Part shown: piece after piece, positions 8,491-16,809 of the stretch
Layout: every line of letters begins with the position of its first letter
How positions within the stretch are numbered: the stretch's first letter is position 1
Assembly (NCBI RefSeq): GCF_000613865.1
Contig: NZ_BAJU01000020.1
Span: 1-45,505 of the forward strand
Length of the DNA stretch: 45,505 nt
Reading direction: 5' to 3'
Source of the DNA: Acetobacter okinawensis JCM 25146
GTDB lineage: Bacteria > Pseudomonadota > Alphaproteobacteria > Acetobacterales > Acetobacteraceae
The notes under the pieces: generated by a model
What the model saw: only the letters and a program-made list of their open reading frames with translations
Database searches by the model: none
What the model was told of the DNA's origin: nothing
Made by a program: the position numbers and the translations under genes

Positions 8491-9543
8491 ATGAATATGT
8501 TCCGCAAGGACGCGCCCCGTCTGGCACAGGACTGGGGCGTGGTCATGCCCGGCGTGCGCGGGTATTACTCCGAGATGGCCGCTGATGCGCTGCCACCCGG
8601 TCTGCCCGTTACCGCGCCGAATAGCGGCATCCCCGCGATCTTCACGACCTACACGGATCCGAAGATCATCAAGGCGATCATCACGCCCACCAAGTCCGAG
8701 GACATTTACGGCAGCGCCAAAAAGGGCGACTGGGTGACTGACACAGCACAGTTCCCCATGGTCGAACTGTCTGGTTATGCTGCGGCGTATGACGACTACA
8801 GTCCGGCGGGTACAACCGGTGCCAACGCCAACTGGCCCCAGCGCCAGAGCTACCACTATCAGACGTGGACCAAATGGGGCGAGCGCGAGGTGGAGCGCAT
8901 GGGCGCGGCCAAGATCGACTGGGTGAACCAGCAGAATGAGGCCTCCATTTCTGTCCTGAACAAGAACCAGAACCAGATTAACCTGTTTGGCATGTCTGGT
9001 CTGGAACTGTACGGCGCGCTGAACGACCCCCACTTGCCTGCAGCCATTGCGCCGCTGCCAAAGGTGGGTACGTCCGGTACGTCGAGCGGCAATACCTGGC
9101 TGGATACGTCCGACCCGATTGCCGTGTACAATGATATTCTGAAAGCGGTTCAGAAGCTCACTGTGCAGATGGGTGGCAACCTGACGCTGGAAACCGCCAT
9201 GACGCTGGTCATTCCGACCGAGCGCCAGCAGTGCCTGCTTTACACCAACCAGTATCAGGTGGTGCTGAGCGACCTGCTCAAGAAGAACCTGCCCAACCTC
9301 AAGATTGAGACCCTGCCCGAAGCGGGAACCAATCTGAGCGGCGGCAACTCCAGCGTAACCATGATGCAGCTTTTTGTTGACGCTGTGGACGGGCAGGAAA
9401 CTGTCACCACCGCATTCACCGAGAAGATGCGCGCTCATGCCGTTGAACGGTATTCCTCCAACTTCCGGCAGAAAAAGTCTCAGGGCTCGTGGGGGACCAT
9501 CTGGTTCTATCCCATGGCCTGCGTGACGATGACGGGGATCTAA
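8491..9543 (+). CDS. Major capsid protein, DUF2184 family
   Basis: 350 residues with AAGGAA before the ATG. Recognised as DUF2184 by the overall pattern: a T-Y-x-D-P-K-I-I-K-A-I-I-T-P segment near residue 55, Q-F-P-M-V-E-L-S-G-Y-A-A, a T-W-T-K-W-G-E-R-E-V-E-R segment, G-M-S-G-L-E-L-Y-G-A-L-N-D-P and a C-terminal R-Y-S-S-N-F-R-Q-K-K-S-Q-G-S-W-G-T. These proteins adopt the HK97 fold and build the icosahedral shell. The order protease, cement protein, capsid, DUF4054 connector supports the call. Confidence 0.9.
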   Translation: MNMFRKDAPRLAQDWGVVMPGVRGYYSEMAADALPPGLPVTAPNSGIPAIFTTYTDPKIIKAIITPTKSEDIYGSAKKGDWVTDTAQFPMVELSGYAAAYDDYSPAGTTGANANWPQRQSYHYQTWTKWGEREVERMGAAKIDWVNQQNEASISVLNKNQNQINLFGMSGLELYGALNDPHLPAAIAPLPKVGTSGTSSGNTWLDTSDPIAVYNDILKAVQKLTVQMGGNLTLETAMTLVIPTERQQCLLYTNQYQVVLSDLLKKNLPNLKIETLPEAGTNLSGGNSSVTMMQLFVDAVDGQETVTTAFTEKMRAHAVERYSSNFRQKKSQGSWGTIWFYPMACVTMTGI

Positions 9544-9546
9544 ACC

Positions 9547-9969
9547 ATGACAGCAACATCTTCCAGAAGCGGCGCAACCGTGACCGTTATTTGTCGTATG
9601 CCATCCGGCCTTGTGATGGACCTGTACGACGAAGGTGCATTGCAGGCGCGCCCCACTCCGGGCGCGCTTCCTGTCGTCAAGGACAGCATCCGCCTGAGTG
9701 GTGCGCGGCGTGACCCGCGCTTCCACAAGAAGGACAACATCATGCTGGGCATGGGTGGGCGTACGGAAGTGCCCGCAGATTTCTGGGAGGCATGGTCCAA
9801 GCAGAACGCTGAGTTGATGCCTCTCAAAAAGGGTCTGATCTTTGCCATGCCCAAAGAGGCCGATGCCGTCTCCCGCCTTGCGGAGTTGCGGGACGAGCGC
9901 ACCGGGCTTGAGGGGCTGGACAAAGACAAAATGCCCGGCATCACTCCGTTTGCCAAAGAGGAGTTCTGA
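9547..9969 (+). CDS. Hypothetical head-region protein
   Basis: 140 residues, starting four bases after the capsid stop. A short N-terminal beta segment ([15 protein letters not shown]) is followed by a basic loop and a region ending in a charged helix ([18 protein letters not shown]). Proteins of this size and composition commonly stand between the DUF2184 capsid and DUF4054 genes in related prophages and are thought to be minor virion or connector proteins; I cannot name a family. The stop overlaps the next start by one base. Confidence 0.65.
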   Translation: MTATSSRSGATVTVICRMPSGLVMDLYDEGALQARPTPGALPVVKDSIRLSGARRDPRFHKKDNIMLGMGGRTEVPADFWEAWSKQNAELMPLKKGLIFAMPKEADAVSRLAELRDERTGLEGLDKDKMPGITPFAKEEF

Positions 9970-10406
9970 TGCCCTGCACGACCACGACCGGCGTTGTCAC
10001 GTTCGATTACACGGCGTGGTCGTCCCGGTATCCAGCGCTTGCCCAGAATGTGGATGCAACGCTGGCCCAGTCATACTTTGATGAAGCCACGCTCTATCTG
10101 AGCAACACGCCATGCAGCCCGGTGCGCGACCTGACAAAGCGCGCATTGCTGCTTGGCCTGCTGGTGGCGCATCTGGCCACCCTTTACCTGCCGCAGTCTC
10201 AGGGCGGCACAGGGGGGCTGGTTGGACGTGTGGCTTCCGCGACCCGTGGCAGCGTTTCTGTCAGCACCGATATGGGCAACCAGCAGGAGCGCGCCGCGTG
10301 GTTTAACCAGACCCAATTCGGAGCATCGTTCTGGGCCGCCACCCGCTATCTGCAGCAGGCCCGGTACGTTCCCGGCTTTCCGCAAAGGCCCCGCATATGG
10401 CCGTAA
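9969..10406 (+). CDS. DUF4054 head-tail connector
   Basis: 145 residues. The opening [13 protein letters not shown], the helix [10 protein letters not shown] and the [13 protein letters not shown] segment are typical for DUF4054, a helical adaptor that docks under the portal. The protein closes with [12 protein letters not shown], another family feature. It overlaps the next gene by ten bases, in keeping with the compact operon. Confidence 0.85.
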   Translation: MPCTTTTGVVTFDYTAWSSRYPALAQNVDATLAQSYFDEATLYLSNTPCSPVRDLTKRALLLGLLVAHLATLYLPQSQGGTGGLVGRVASATRGSVSVSTDMGNQQERAAWFNQTQFGASFWAATRYLQQARYVPGFPQRPRIWP

Positions 10407-10933
10407 AGATCAAGTCCGTTGGTGGCGTTGGCCTTGAGAACGCACTCAAGCAGTTGCAGGAGAAGTTGGGGCAGGGGGCGCATGTGCGCGTGGGGTTTCT
10501 GGAGGGGGCGACCTATCCGGATGGAACTCCAGTGGCGCAGGTTGCCTATTGGGACGAATACGGGACCAAAACAGCGCCGCCTCGCCCTTTCATGCGCGCA
10601 GCCATAGCCAACAACAAGGGCGATTGGGGTAGGCTTATGGGGGCAGCACTTAAGGCCACGGGCTACAATGTAGATCAGGCATTGGCTTTGGTGGGCGAGA
10701 AGATCACCGATCAGGTGAAGGAAGAAATCGTATCCTTCACTGCCCCCGAAAACGCCATGTTGACCAACATCCTCAAAGAGAGATTCCCAACCGGGGATTA
10801 CACCAAGGACGATTTCTTGAAGGCTGTTTCTGATCTCAAGCATGGGGCCACGGCAAGCCCCGGAAAGCCGCTTGTCTGGTCTGGGGTCATGCTCAATTCC
10901 GCTGCCTATGACGTAAAGGACGGCCCGGAATGA
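10397..10933 (+). CDS. Tail completion / virion morphogenesis protein (gp10-like)
   Basis: 178 residues. The N-terminal half shows [28 protein letters not shown], then P-P-R-P-F-M-R-A, the marks of the HK97 gp10/phage virion morphogenesis group. The C-terminal part has a helix and [13 protein letters not shown], also seen in that group. It probably completes the neck or tail terminator. The last bases overlap the next gene (ATGA). Confidence 0.82.
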   Translation: MAVKIKSVGGVGLENALKQLQEKLGQGAHVRVGFLEGATYPDGTPVAQVAYWDEYGTKTAPPRPFMRAAIANNKGDWGRLMGAALKATGYNVDQALALVGEKITDQVKEEIVSFTAPENAMLTNILKERFPTGDYTKDDFLKAVSDLKHGATASPGKPLVWSGVMLNSAAYDVKDGPE

Positions 10934-11319
10934 TCGACATATTCGGCGCGGCCGGAAACCTCTGCGCGCCCATCAATCCGCACATAACCGGCACCCTCAA
11001 GGGCAGCACGGGCAACGTCATCAACGACGATGGCTCAGTGACGCCCCAATACACCACCGTTTCTGTGGAGATGGAGGTGCAGGCCGTCAGTTCTCAGGAT
11101 TTGCGGCAGATCGAGAACATCAATCAGCAGGCCGATATGCGCTCCGTCTATGTGCGCGGGGCCGTTCGGGCGCTGAATAGGCCGCTCCAGATCGGCGGCG
11201 ACATTCTCACATTTTACGACTCTGACTGGCTGGTAACGCAGCAGTTGGAGGAATGGGGCAACGGCGAATGGTCGAAGGTTCTGGTAACGCGGCAGATGCC
11301 CAGCAGTACTACGTCATAA
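10930..11319 (+). CDS. Phage neck/head closure-type hypothetical protein
   Basis: 129 residues of beta-rich sequence, opening with I-D-I-F-G-A-A-G-N. It has a central Q-D-L-R-Q-I-E-N-I-N-Q-Q helix and a Y-V-R-G-A-V-R-A-L-N-R-P-L-Q-I-G-G-D segment. The last part contains D-S-D-W-L-V-T-Q-Q-L-E-E-W-G, a pattern I associate with small proteins just before the LIC_12616-like neck protein in DUF3383 phages. Function is inferred from position. It overlaps the following gene by 67 bases, which is unusually long. Confidence 0.65.
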   Translation: MIDIFGAAGNLCAPINPHITGTLKGSTGNVINDDGSVTPQYTTVSVEMEVQAVSSQDLRQIENINQQADMRSVYVRGAVRALNRPLQIGGDILTFYDSDWLVTQQLEEWGNGEWSKVLVTRQMPSSTTS

Positions 11320-11834
11320 GCCCAACAGAGAGCGAGATTTACAAGGCGGTTCGGTCGTGGCTGATTACCATTCTTCCAAGCGGCATGGCGGTTGTCCAAG
11401 GTCAGCAGAACCGCAACGCATCCCCCAGAGACCCCTTTGCGGTCATGGTCATTATTGGCCGAGAGCGCATAGCCACCAACGGGTGGACATATGACGGAGA
11501 GGCTACTCGCACCCTGACCGAACAGGTGCAGGTGACCATGCAGATCAATCTGTTTGGCCCAGCCTCCAGCAACCAGATGCAGGTTGTTACGGCCCTGTGG
11601 CGCGATATGCAGGCGGTCGATTTCTTCCGCTCCCTTGGTGTCCCCATTGCGCCCCTGACCACATCCACCACGCGGCAGCTTGGGTTTGAGACTGGCGAGC
11701 GCCAGTACGATGACCTGTGGACGGTGGACCTCACCATGCAGGTCACACTGACCACCCACCTGCCGCAGCAGTTTGCAACATCCATTCCCATCAATCTGGT
11801 TGAGGTCGTAACGGCCTATCCAGCAACGGAGTAA
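11253..11834 (+). CDS. Neck/tail terminator protein (LIC_12616-like)
   Basis: 193 residues when started at ATG 11253 (GGAGG one base upstream); ATG 11268 is an alternative giving 188. The body has I-Y-K-A-V-R-S-W-L, V-V-Q-G-Q-Q-N-R, D-P-F-A-V-M, a beta-rich middle with V-Q-V-T-M-Q-I-N-L-F-G-P, and D-D-L-W-T-V-D-L-T-M-Q-V. This is the pattern of the neck terminator family that precedes the DUF3383 sheath. It is expected to cap the tail tube on the capsid side. The alternative start would shorten the overlap with the preceding gene. Confidence 0.75.
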   Translation: MGQRRMVEGSGNAADAQQYYVISPTESEIYKAVRSWLITILPSGMAVVQGQQNRNASPRDPFAVMVIIGRERIATNGWTYDGEATRTLTEQVQVTMQINLFGPASSNQMQVVTALWRDMQAVDFFRSLGVPIAPLTTSTTRQLGFETGERQYDDLWTVDLTMQVTLTTHLPQQFATSIPINLVEVVTAYPATE

Positions 11835-11837
11835 GTC

Positions 11838-13232
11838 ATGGGCAATATCCCCATTTCTCAGGTTGTGAAGGTTATCCCCGGCGTACTGGCTGCGGGGTCT
11901 GGCCTGAACAATCTTTCCGCCCTGTTTGTCACGACTGCATCCAGCACATTGGCGGCGGGTACGGTTAAGTCCTTCACCTCTGCTGCGGATGTGGGAACGG
12001 CCTTTGGCAGCACCTCCATGCTGTACCAGATGGCGCAGGTCTATTTCTCGGGCTACGAAACCGCAGTTATGACGCCCGGAACCCTGTATGTGGGGGCTGT
12101 TGCTTCTTCCGGGTCGGGCGCAACGGCCACGGCCACGGTAACAGACGGCACTGTTTCTGCCCTCGAGGTTGGCGTGGGCGGTTCTGGCTACACGTCCGCT
12201 CCGCTGGTCGCCATAACGGGCGGCGGGGGTACGGGGGCCACTGCTACGGCCACGGTTGCAGCGGGTGCTGTAACCGGCTTCACCATTACCGCTCCCGGTT
12301 CTGGCTACACGTCTGCGCCCACGGTAACGATCACACCCGCCCCTGCAAGCGATATCGGCCCGCAGCTTGATACCCTGCGTGCAGCCGAGGGCGGGTGGAA
12401 CGGTCTGGCGTTTGATACCGAACTGGACGCGGACACCAAGGAGGCCGCTGCGCAATGGGTCGGTACGCAGAACAGCGAGGTGTTCGCCGCCATTGTGGAC
12501 AGCGCCACCAGCGCCACAGAGAACGAAAGCCAGACCGCCTTTGGTGTGTGGCTCCAGTCCCAGAACATTAACGGCGTGACGGCTCTGTATGGCACGTCTC
12601 CGCTCGTGGGGGCCTTGGTCATGGCGTGGATGGGAGCGCTCTCCTTCGCCACCAATAACGGGCGGCAGACGCTGGCCTTTGTGCAGGATGCCTCTGGTCT
12701 GGTTGAGGCTGCTGTAACGGACGGGGCCACGGCTTCCACGCTGGTTGCCAACGGGTATTCGTTCTACGGATCCTACGCCAATGGCGCATCCCAGTTCGTG
12801 TTCATGCGGCCCGGGCAGGTGTCGGGCAAGTTCCTGTGGGCGGACAGCTACGTCAATCAGATTTGGCTCAACTCCAACCTGACAAGCGACCTTGTGAACC
12901 TGCTCCTGACTACAGGTAACATTCCGTACAATACGGAAGGGGACACGCTGGTAGAGGCTGCGGTCAAAGACACGATCAATCAGGCTCTGGCCTTTGGGGC
13001 CATCCGCACCGGTGTGAACCTGACCACACTCCAGCGCCAGCAGATCAACAACGCGGCGGGCGTGACCACAGCGGCGGATAGCGTGGTGAACAATGGCTAT
13101 TACTTTCGGGCCAATGTCAGCACCGCTTCAGCCTCCTACCGTGTGAGCCGCACAACCCCGCCAGCGCAGCTTTGGTACGCAGATGGCCAGAGCGTGCAGT
13201 CCATCACCCTGAACAGCGTAGAGGTGCAGTAA
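11838..13232 (+). CDS. Contractile tail sheath protein, DUF3383, with glycine-rich repeat insertion
   Basis: 464 residues. The N-terminus [14 protein letters not shown] and the C-terminus with [15 protein letters not shown] match DUF3383 sheath-like proteins, which makes the phage a myovirus. An insertion at about residues 88-170 carries two copies of G-S-G-Y-T-S-A-P followed by G-G-G-G-T-G-A-T-A, the repeat also found in the cement protein at 7.5-8.5 kb. Then the conserved core resumes ([21 protein letters not shown]). The protein contracts to drive the tube through the cell envelope. Confidence 0.88.
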   Translation: MGNIPISQVVKVIPGVLAAGSGLNNLSALFVTTASSTLAAGTVKSFTSAADVGTAFGSTSMLYQMAQVYFSGYETAVMTPGTLYVGAVASSGSGATATATVTDGTVSALEVGVGGSGYTSAPLVAITGGGGTGATATATVAAGAVTGFTITAPGSGYTSAPTVTITPAPASDIGPQLDTLRAAEGGWNGLAFDTELDADTKEAAAQWVGTQNSEVFAAIVDSATSATENESQTAFGVWLQSQNINGVTALYGTSPLVGALVMAWMGALSFATNNGRQTLAFVQDASGLVEAAVTDGATASTLVANGYSFYGSYANGASQFVFMRPGQVSGKFLWADSYVNQIWLNSNLTSDLVNLLLTTGNIPYNTEGDTLVEAAVKDTINQALAFGAIRTGVNLTTLQRQQINNAAGVTTAADSVVNNGYYFRANVSTASASYRVSRTTPPAQLWYADGQSVQSITLNSVEVQ

Positions 13233-13233
13233 C

Positions 13234-13668
13234 ATGGCGCTTGATATTACGGCAGCAAACAGCATCTTTGTGATTACGGTCACATCGCTGTTTAACGCCC
13301 CCGTTCGGCTGGAGAACTATGCAGCAGACCGCGCATGGGACGCGCCTGAACTGGAGATGGCGGAAACAGCCATGTCCATTGATGGCTACCTGAACGCGGG
13401 CTTTGTGCCGAACCCGGTTGACCAGACGGTATCCCTCTCTCCAGCCAGTTCCAGCATTGCGGTGTTTGAAGCCATCATGACCGCGCAGCAGGCGGCCCGC
13501 TCCATCTACCGGCTTGGTGGGGAAATCACCCTGACCAGTACGGGCCGCAAATACACCATGGTCAATGGGCTTCTGCGCGCGGCCTCCGTGCTGCCCGCTG
13601 CCGGGCGCGTGCTGGAAACCCGGACCTTCGCCATCCGCTGGCAGTCCGTAACGCCGGCGGGGGTGTAA
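13234..13668 (+). CDS. Tail tube protein
   Basis: 144 residues immediately after the sheath gene, where the tube gene normally stands. It is beta-rich with F-V-I-T-V-T-S-L-F near the start, then A-W-D-A-P-E-L-E-M-A-E-T and a D-G-Y-L-N-A-G-F-V-P-N-P segment. The second half has a helix followed by two strands ending in I-R-W-Q. This resembles the DUF3277-type small structural proteins of DUF3383 phages. It should form the hexameric rings of the inner tube. Confidence 0.78.
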   Translation: MALDITAANSIFVITVTSLFNAPVRLENYAADRAWDAPELEMAETAMSIDGYLNAGFVPNPVDQTVSLSPASSSIAVFEAIMTAQQAARSIYRLGGEITLTSTGRKYTMVNGLLRAASVLPAAGRVLETRTFAIRWQSVTPAGV

Positions 13669-13669
13669 T

Positions 13670-14149
13670 ATGGTCAAGCAGGTAACAGTCGTCTGCCCCC
13701 ATGATGGGGCGGACAAGGGCAAGCGGTTTGTCATCACCCGCATGAGCGCGGTGGCGGCAGATCGTTGGGGTCGGCATTGCTTGCAGGCGGCAGCATCCTC
13801 GGGAGCGGATATTGCCGGGGTTGCGGCTGGGGGCGGCATCGCTGCCGTGGCCGCTGCTGGCATCGGCATCTTCGCGGCCATGGATCCGGCGCGCATGGAT
13901 GAGCTGATCGAGCAGTTGCTCCAGTGCGTGCAGATGCAGCCCGACCCGTCCAACCCGGCCATGCTTCTGCCGTGGGATGTGGTGTCCGCTGGCGAGCAGA
14001 TTGAGGAAATCCCCACACTCGGCTGGCTCCAGAAGGAAGCATTCGCCCTGCATGTGGATTTTTTCAAAGGCGTAGGCCAGTTGTTCTCCCTTCTCACGCT
14101 CATGCTGGGGACGGAAAGCAGCGCCCCTGCGCCCGTGTCTGCAACGTAG
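13670..14149 (+). CDS. Tail assembly chaperone, zero-frame product
   Basis: 159 residues, between tube and tape measure, which is the chaperone position. The N-terminal half is alpha/beta, with an Ala/Gly-rich middle (IAGVAAGGGIAAVAAAGIGI). The second half has M-D-E-L-I-E-Q-L-L-Q-C-V, L-P-W-D-V-V and a helical end. In long-tailed phages this gene makes two products through a programmed -1 frameshift, and here a slippery T-TTT-TTC lies at 14059-14065 in the right phase. An open -1 frame continues past this stop to 14274 (see the separate entry). It binds the tape measure during tail assembly. Confidence 0.75.
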   Translation: MVKQVTVVCPHDGADKGKRFVITRMSAVAADRWGRHCLQAAASSGADIAGVAAGGGIAAVAAAGIGIFAAMDPARMDELIEQLLQCVQMQPDPSNPAMLLPWDVVSAGEQIEEIPTLGWLQKEAFALHVDFFKGVGQLFSLLTLMLGTESSAPAPVSAT

Positions 14150-14274
14150 ATGAACGGCACGCCCTGGTAGTCATGGAGGGGCTTGCGTCCCTCCACGACC
14201 TCCAGACCATTTACGACAGCGAGGACTTCGAAAACTTGCTGGAAATGGCCGTTGTGAAGCGGTTTAACAGGTAG
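14059..14274 (+). other. Predicted -1 frameshift extension of the tail assembly chaperone
   Basis: The slippery heptamer T TTT TTC (14059-14065) is in the correct phase of the chaperone gene. After a slip by -1, the frame has no stop until TAG 14272-14274. The part beyond the zero-frame stop reads like real protein (A-S-L-H-D-L-Q-T-I-Y-D-S-E-D, then a N-L-L-E-M-A-V-V helix) and has no start codon with a ribosome binding site. This is the G/GT arrangement known from lambda. The exact slip site is inferred; the stretch from 14066 to about 14145 looks Arg-rich and less natural, so a later slip is possible. Confidence 0.6.
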
Positions 14275-14342
14275 GCGGAGGCTATATCTAAAGTCTATGG
14301 CAACAAAGCCAAGTCTGCATTATTCAAGACTTGAGGTGAGTG

Positions 14343-14840
14343 ATGAACGACGAAGAAAACGAAGGTTTGGGCAAAACAGGGCCGGAGCTTACTTTCTGGC
14401 TAATTGAAGACGCCCTTAAATCTGGAGGAGATGTCCTCGACCGGCAGGAAAAGACCTTTGATGCCAAGCGCGCTCAAGCCACCAGCATGCTTGGGTGGTT
14501 TGTGTCCATCACTACCGCCGTCACGTTTGCTACCGTTTCCGTGCATAAAATCGCCGTGGGCGCCTGCATTGCAGCTTTGAGCAGTATATCTTGCTGTTGC
14601 TGTGTATATGTTTTGATGTCTAAAGATTGGAATTACAAACAGATGCACCCCAAGCAGACACTTGCCGCCACAGAAGCCAATGAGCGTGACTACAAATATG
14701 CCAATGCTAAGGGGCTGCAAGAGGCCATCGACGACAATACCAAGACACTCCAGAAGATCGACCAATCGTTAAATGCTGCATGGACGATCTTCTGTATAAT
14801 GCCTATAGCCGGATTGCTGTTTTACTCTATTTTTTCTTGA
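14343..14840 (+). CDS. Accessory membrane protein with a double transmembrane segment and a C-terminal one
   Basis: 165 residues. A soluble N-terminal helical part (about 1-52) is followed by two close membrane helices (about 53-98, with a loop rich in His/Lys and an unusual C-C-C-C run in the second). A charged helical domain comes next (about 100-142), and a last membrane helix at the end (I-M-P-I-A-G-L-L-F-Y). It separates the chaperone from the tape measure, so it is not part of the core tail set. ATG 14343 has GAGGTGAG upstream. The layout recalls SLATT-type two-helix membrane proteins and phage superinfection-exclusion proteins, but no motif proves either. It ends convergently with the next gene, overlapping by 14 bases. 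Confidence 0.65.
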   Translation: MNDEENEGLGKTGPELTFWLIEDALKSGGDVLDRQEKTFDAKRAQATSMLGWFVSITTAVTFATVSVHKIAVGACIAALSSISCCCCVYVLMSKDWNYKQMHPKQTLAATEANERDYKYANAKGLQEAIDDNTKTLQKIDQSLNAAWTIFCIMPIAGLLFYSIFS

Positions 14841-14994
14841 TTGATATGGACGAGCTTTGCCCTTTGGTCTCAATGGGTGGCCGCCTCGGGTTTATGCCCA
14901 CAGGCATGCTGTCATGAATTTGGCGCGGCGCACTGGGGTTTGGCGCCTTAGAACCAGAAATACTCTTGGCTCCTGACTTTTTACTATCGCTCAT
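14827..14994 (-). CDS. 55-residue basic Ser/Lys/Pro-rich protein, opposite strand
   Basis: Starts at ATG 14994-14992 with a near-perfect AAGGAG seven bases away, much better than the longer in-frame start at 15042. The protein is basic, low in hydrophobics and probably disordered: KKSGAKSISGSKAPNPSAPR, then P-V-G-I-N-P-R-R-P-P and a terminal K-K-K. No family recognised. It runs against the tail operon and faces the membrane protein gene at 14343, so the two may be one accessory (moron) insertion. A palindrome at 15009-15023 in its leader could control it. Confidence 0.6.
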   Translation of the reverse strand: MSDSKKSGAKSISGSKAPNPSAPRQIHDSMPVGINPRRPPIETKGQSSSISIKKK

Positions 14995-15008
14995 AAAATA
15001 CTCCTTCC

Positions 15009-15023
15009 CGGGCATAGTGCCCG
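15009..15023. promoter_or_regulatory. Palindrome in the leader of the 55-residue gene
   Basis: CGGGCA-TAG-TGCCCG, perfect six-base arms, lies directly before the ribosome binding site of the minus-strand gene at 14827-14994. It is also 50 bases before the tape measure start on the other strand. On the minus strand a weak -35/-10 pair (TTGCCG, 17 bases, CACTAT) overlaps it. A repressor operator is the simplest reading; an RNA hairpin is the alternative. Confidence 0.35.
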
Positions 15024-15072
15024 TACTTAAATGATTCGGCAAAGCCGATTGTTCGTTAAGCAGGACATCCCC

Positions 15073-16809
15073 ATGGCCACAGTAATCGACGCCCTCGTTG
15101 TCACCCTCGGGCTGGACTCTAAGGGCGTGCAGAAGGGGGGGAAGGAAGCCGGAGAGGCTTTTGACAAGACAAAGGCCAAGGCAGAGAAGGTCGGGAAGGA
15201 TATTGAGGCCAGCGGGGTGAAGCCAGCTGAGTTCTTCACCAAAATGCGCAACAGCGCGCTATCGTTCTTTGCCGTCATGACCGCAGGGAAAACCCTTAAG
15301 GCGTTCGTGTCGGATACGGTGGCGAGTAATGCTAGCCTAGAGCGCACTTCTCGCCGCCTGAACATGGCCACCAAGGATGTATATGCCTTGCAAAAGGCGG
15401 TAGATTCCGTGGGAGGGTCTGGAGACGCGGCCACCGCATCCATACAGAACATTCAAAGCGCAATGACTGACCCAGCGCAGGCAGCCCAGCTTGCGCAAAG
15501 GCTCTCGCAGCTAGGCGTCAGTGATGGCATTGACATGAAGACCGGCCAGATCACGGACATCAGCAAGTTTTATCAAAATCTTGCTGAAAACAGGACCAAG
15601 CTGGCCAATGCTCCGCGCGTTGGACTCTTGCAGGATATTGGTCTGGATCAAGGATCTATTGATCTCGTGCTCAAAGGGGGAAGCGCAGTAAAGTCCACGT
15701 TTTCCACGTATGAATCCTTCGGGAAAAGAATGCAGGAAAACGCGGAGGCATCGGAAAAACTGCAAGCGCGATACAAGGAACTGATCGAACAGAACCGTGT
15801 GTACGCACAGGAATTAGAAGGCAACCTTCTCCCGGCCCTGACCAGCGTGACGGGTGCTCTCTCTGACTTCGAAAAGCAAAACCCCGGACTAACTAAGGGT
15901 CTGATAGGAACCTCTGCCGCCATCGCTGGCGTGGGGACCGCCATACTGGGCATTCTCAGTATTGTTGGGGGCGTCCGCTTCCTGCGCGCACTGAAAAACA
16001 TTGAGCGTCTGGCGGGAGCGGGAAAGGTTGTGGGCGAAGCAGGCAAGGCTGGCGAAGCGGGAGGGAAGGCAGCAGAGAAAGCCGCGCCAGCTGCCGCCAA
16101 GGCATCCCGCGCCGCCCGGGTTGGCCGCATAGCATCCCGGGCCTTTGGTGGCCTAAACATCGCCGCAGACGCCTACATGGCAGGCGATCTTTTCTGGAAT
16201 GGTGCGTCTCCGTCTCTCTCCAAGAACGATACCAATAATGCCGCCAAGAAAATGTTCCTGAGCAAGCTGGACGCGCAATACGGGCTGCCCAAGGGTTTTA
16301 TGGACGCCATATGGGCGCGTGAGAGTTCGCGCGGGACCAATCCCAAGCCGTCCTCTGCTGGGGCGCTGGGTGACTTCCAGATCATGCCTGCTGTAGCCAA
16401 AGAAGCAGGCGTTGACCCCATGAACTTTGAGCAGGCCGCACGCTACGCAGCAAAGCGGTTCCACAACAACTTTGCAAACTATGGGGGCTCCTTGTCGGCC
16501 AGTATAGCCGAATACAACTGGGGCGCCGGCAACCTGCGCAAAGGCATGTCTCAGTACGGTGGAGATTGGCAGACGCATGCCCCGCAGGAGACGCAGAATT
16601 ACATCTCCGGGGTTAGCGCGGCCCTTGACGCCGTGCGCGATATGCCACGAGGCGGGGCGGATGCGGCGCAGAATACCACCCACAACACGGTTAATGTGGG
16701 AGAGATTAAGGTCGTGGCCCCCAGCCCAGAAAGGGCTGGGGAAGCGGTGCAGCGCAAGGTTATGGAGATGGGTAATAGGGCGTCAGATGCAAATTCAGGG
16801 TTCACATGA
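15073..16809 (+). CDS. Tail tape measure protein with C-terminal lytic transglycosylase domain
   Basis: 578 residues. ATG 15073 is preceded by AGGA; the in-frame ATG at 15031 lacks a site. The first 270 residues are mostly charged helices (KGGKEAGEAFDKTKAKAEKVG). A hydrophobic Gly-rich stretch follows (about residues 275-310, LIGTSAAIAGVGTAILGILS), then an Ala/Lys-rich linker. From about residue 395 there is an SLT/lysozyme-like domain: Y-G-L-P-K-G-F-M-D-A-I-W-A-R-E-S with the expected catalytic Glu, then G-A-L-G-D-F-Q-I-M-P and A-E-Y-N-W-G-A-G. The protein sets tail length, and the domain probably opens peptidoglycan during DNA entry. Confidence 0.88.
   Translation: MATVIDALVVTLGLDSKGVQKGGKEAGEAFDKTKAKAEKVGKDIEASGVKPAEFFTKMRNSALSFFAVMTAGKTLKAFVSDTVASNASLERTSRRLNMATKDVYALQKAVDSVGGSGDAATASIQNIQSAMTDPAQAAQLAQRLSQLGVSDGIDMKTGQITDISKFYQNLAENRTKLANAPRVGLLQDIGLDQGSIDLVLKGGSAVKSTFSTYESFGKRMQENAEASEKLQARYKELIEQNRVYAQELEGNLLPALTSVTGALSDFEKQNPGLTKGLIGTSAAIAGVGTAILGILSIVGGVRFLRALKNIERLAGAGKVVGEAGKAGEAGGKAAEKAAPAAAKASRAARVGRIASRAFGGLNIAADAYMAGDLFWNGASPSLSKNDTNNAAKKMFLSKLDAQYGLPKGFMDAIWARESSRGTNPKPSSAGALGDFQIMPAVAKEAGVDPMNFEQAARYAAKRFHNNFANYGGSLSASIAEYNWGAGNLRKGMSQYGGDWQTHAPQETQNYISGVSAALDAVRDMPRGGADAAQNTTHNTVNVGEIKVVAPSPERAGEAVQRKVMEMGNRASDANSGFT

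Noticed and set aside
7912..9726. Long minus-strand open frame of about 600 codons opposite cement and capsid genes
   Set aside because: It mirrors the codon bias of two well supported plus-strand genes, has His/Arg/Gly-rich composition without family motifs, and has no ribosome binding site.
11214..12455. Minus-strand open frame of about 410 codons opposite the neck and sheath genes
   Set aside because: Same effect of GC-rich coding on the opposite strand; Arg/Gly/Cys-rich and crossing two gene borders.
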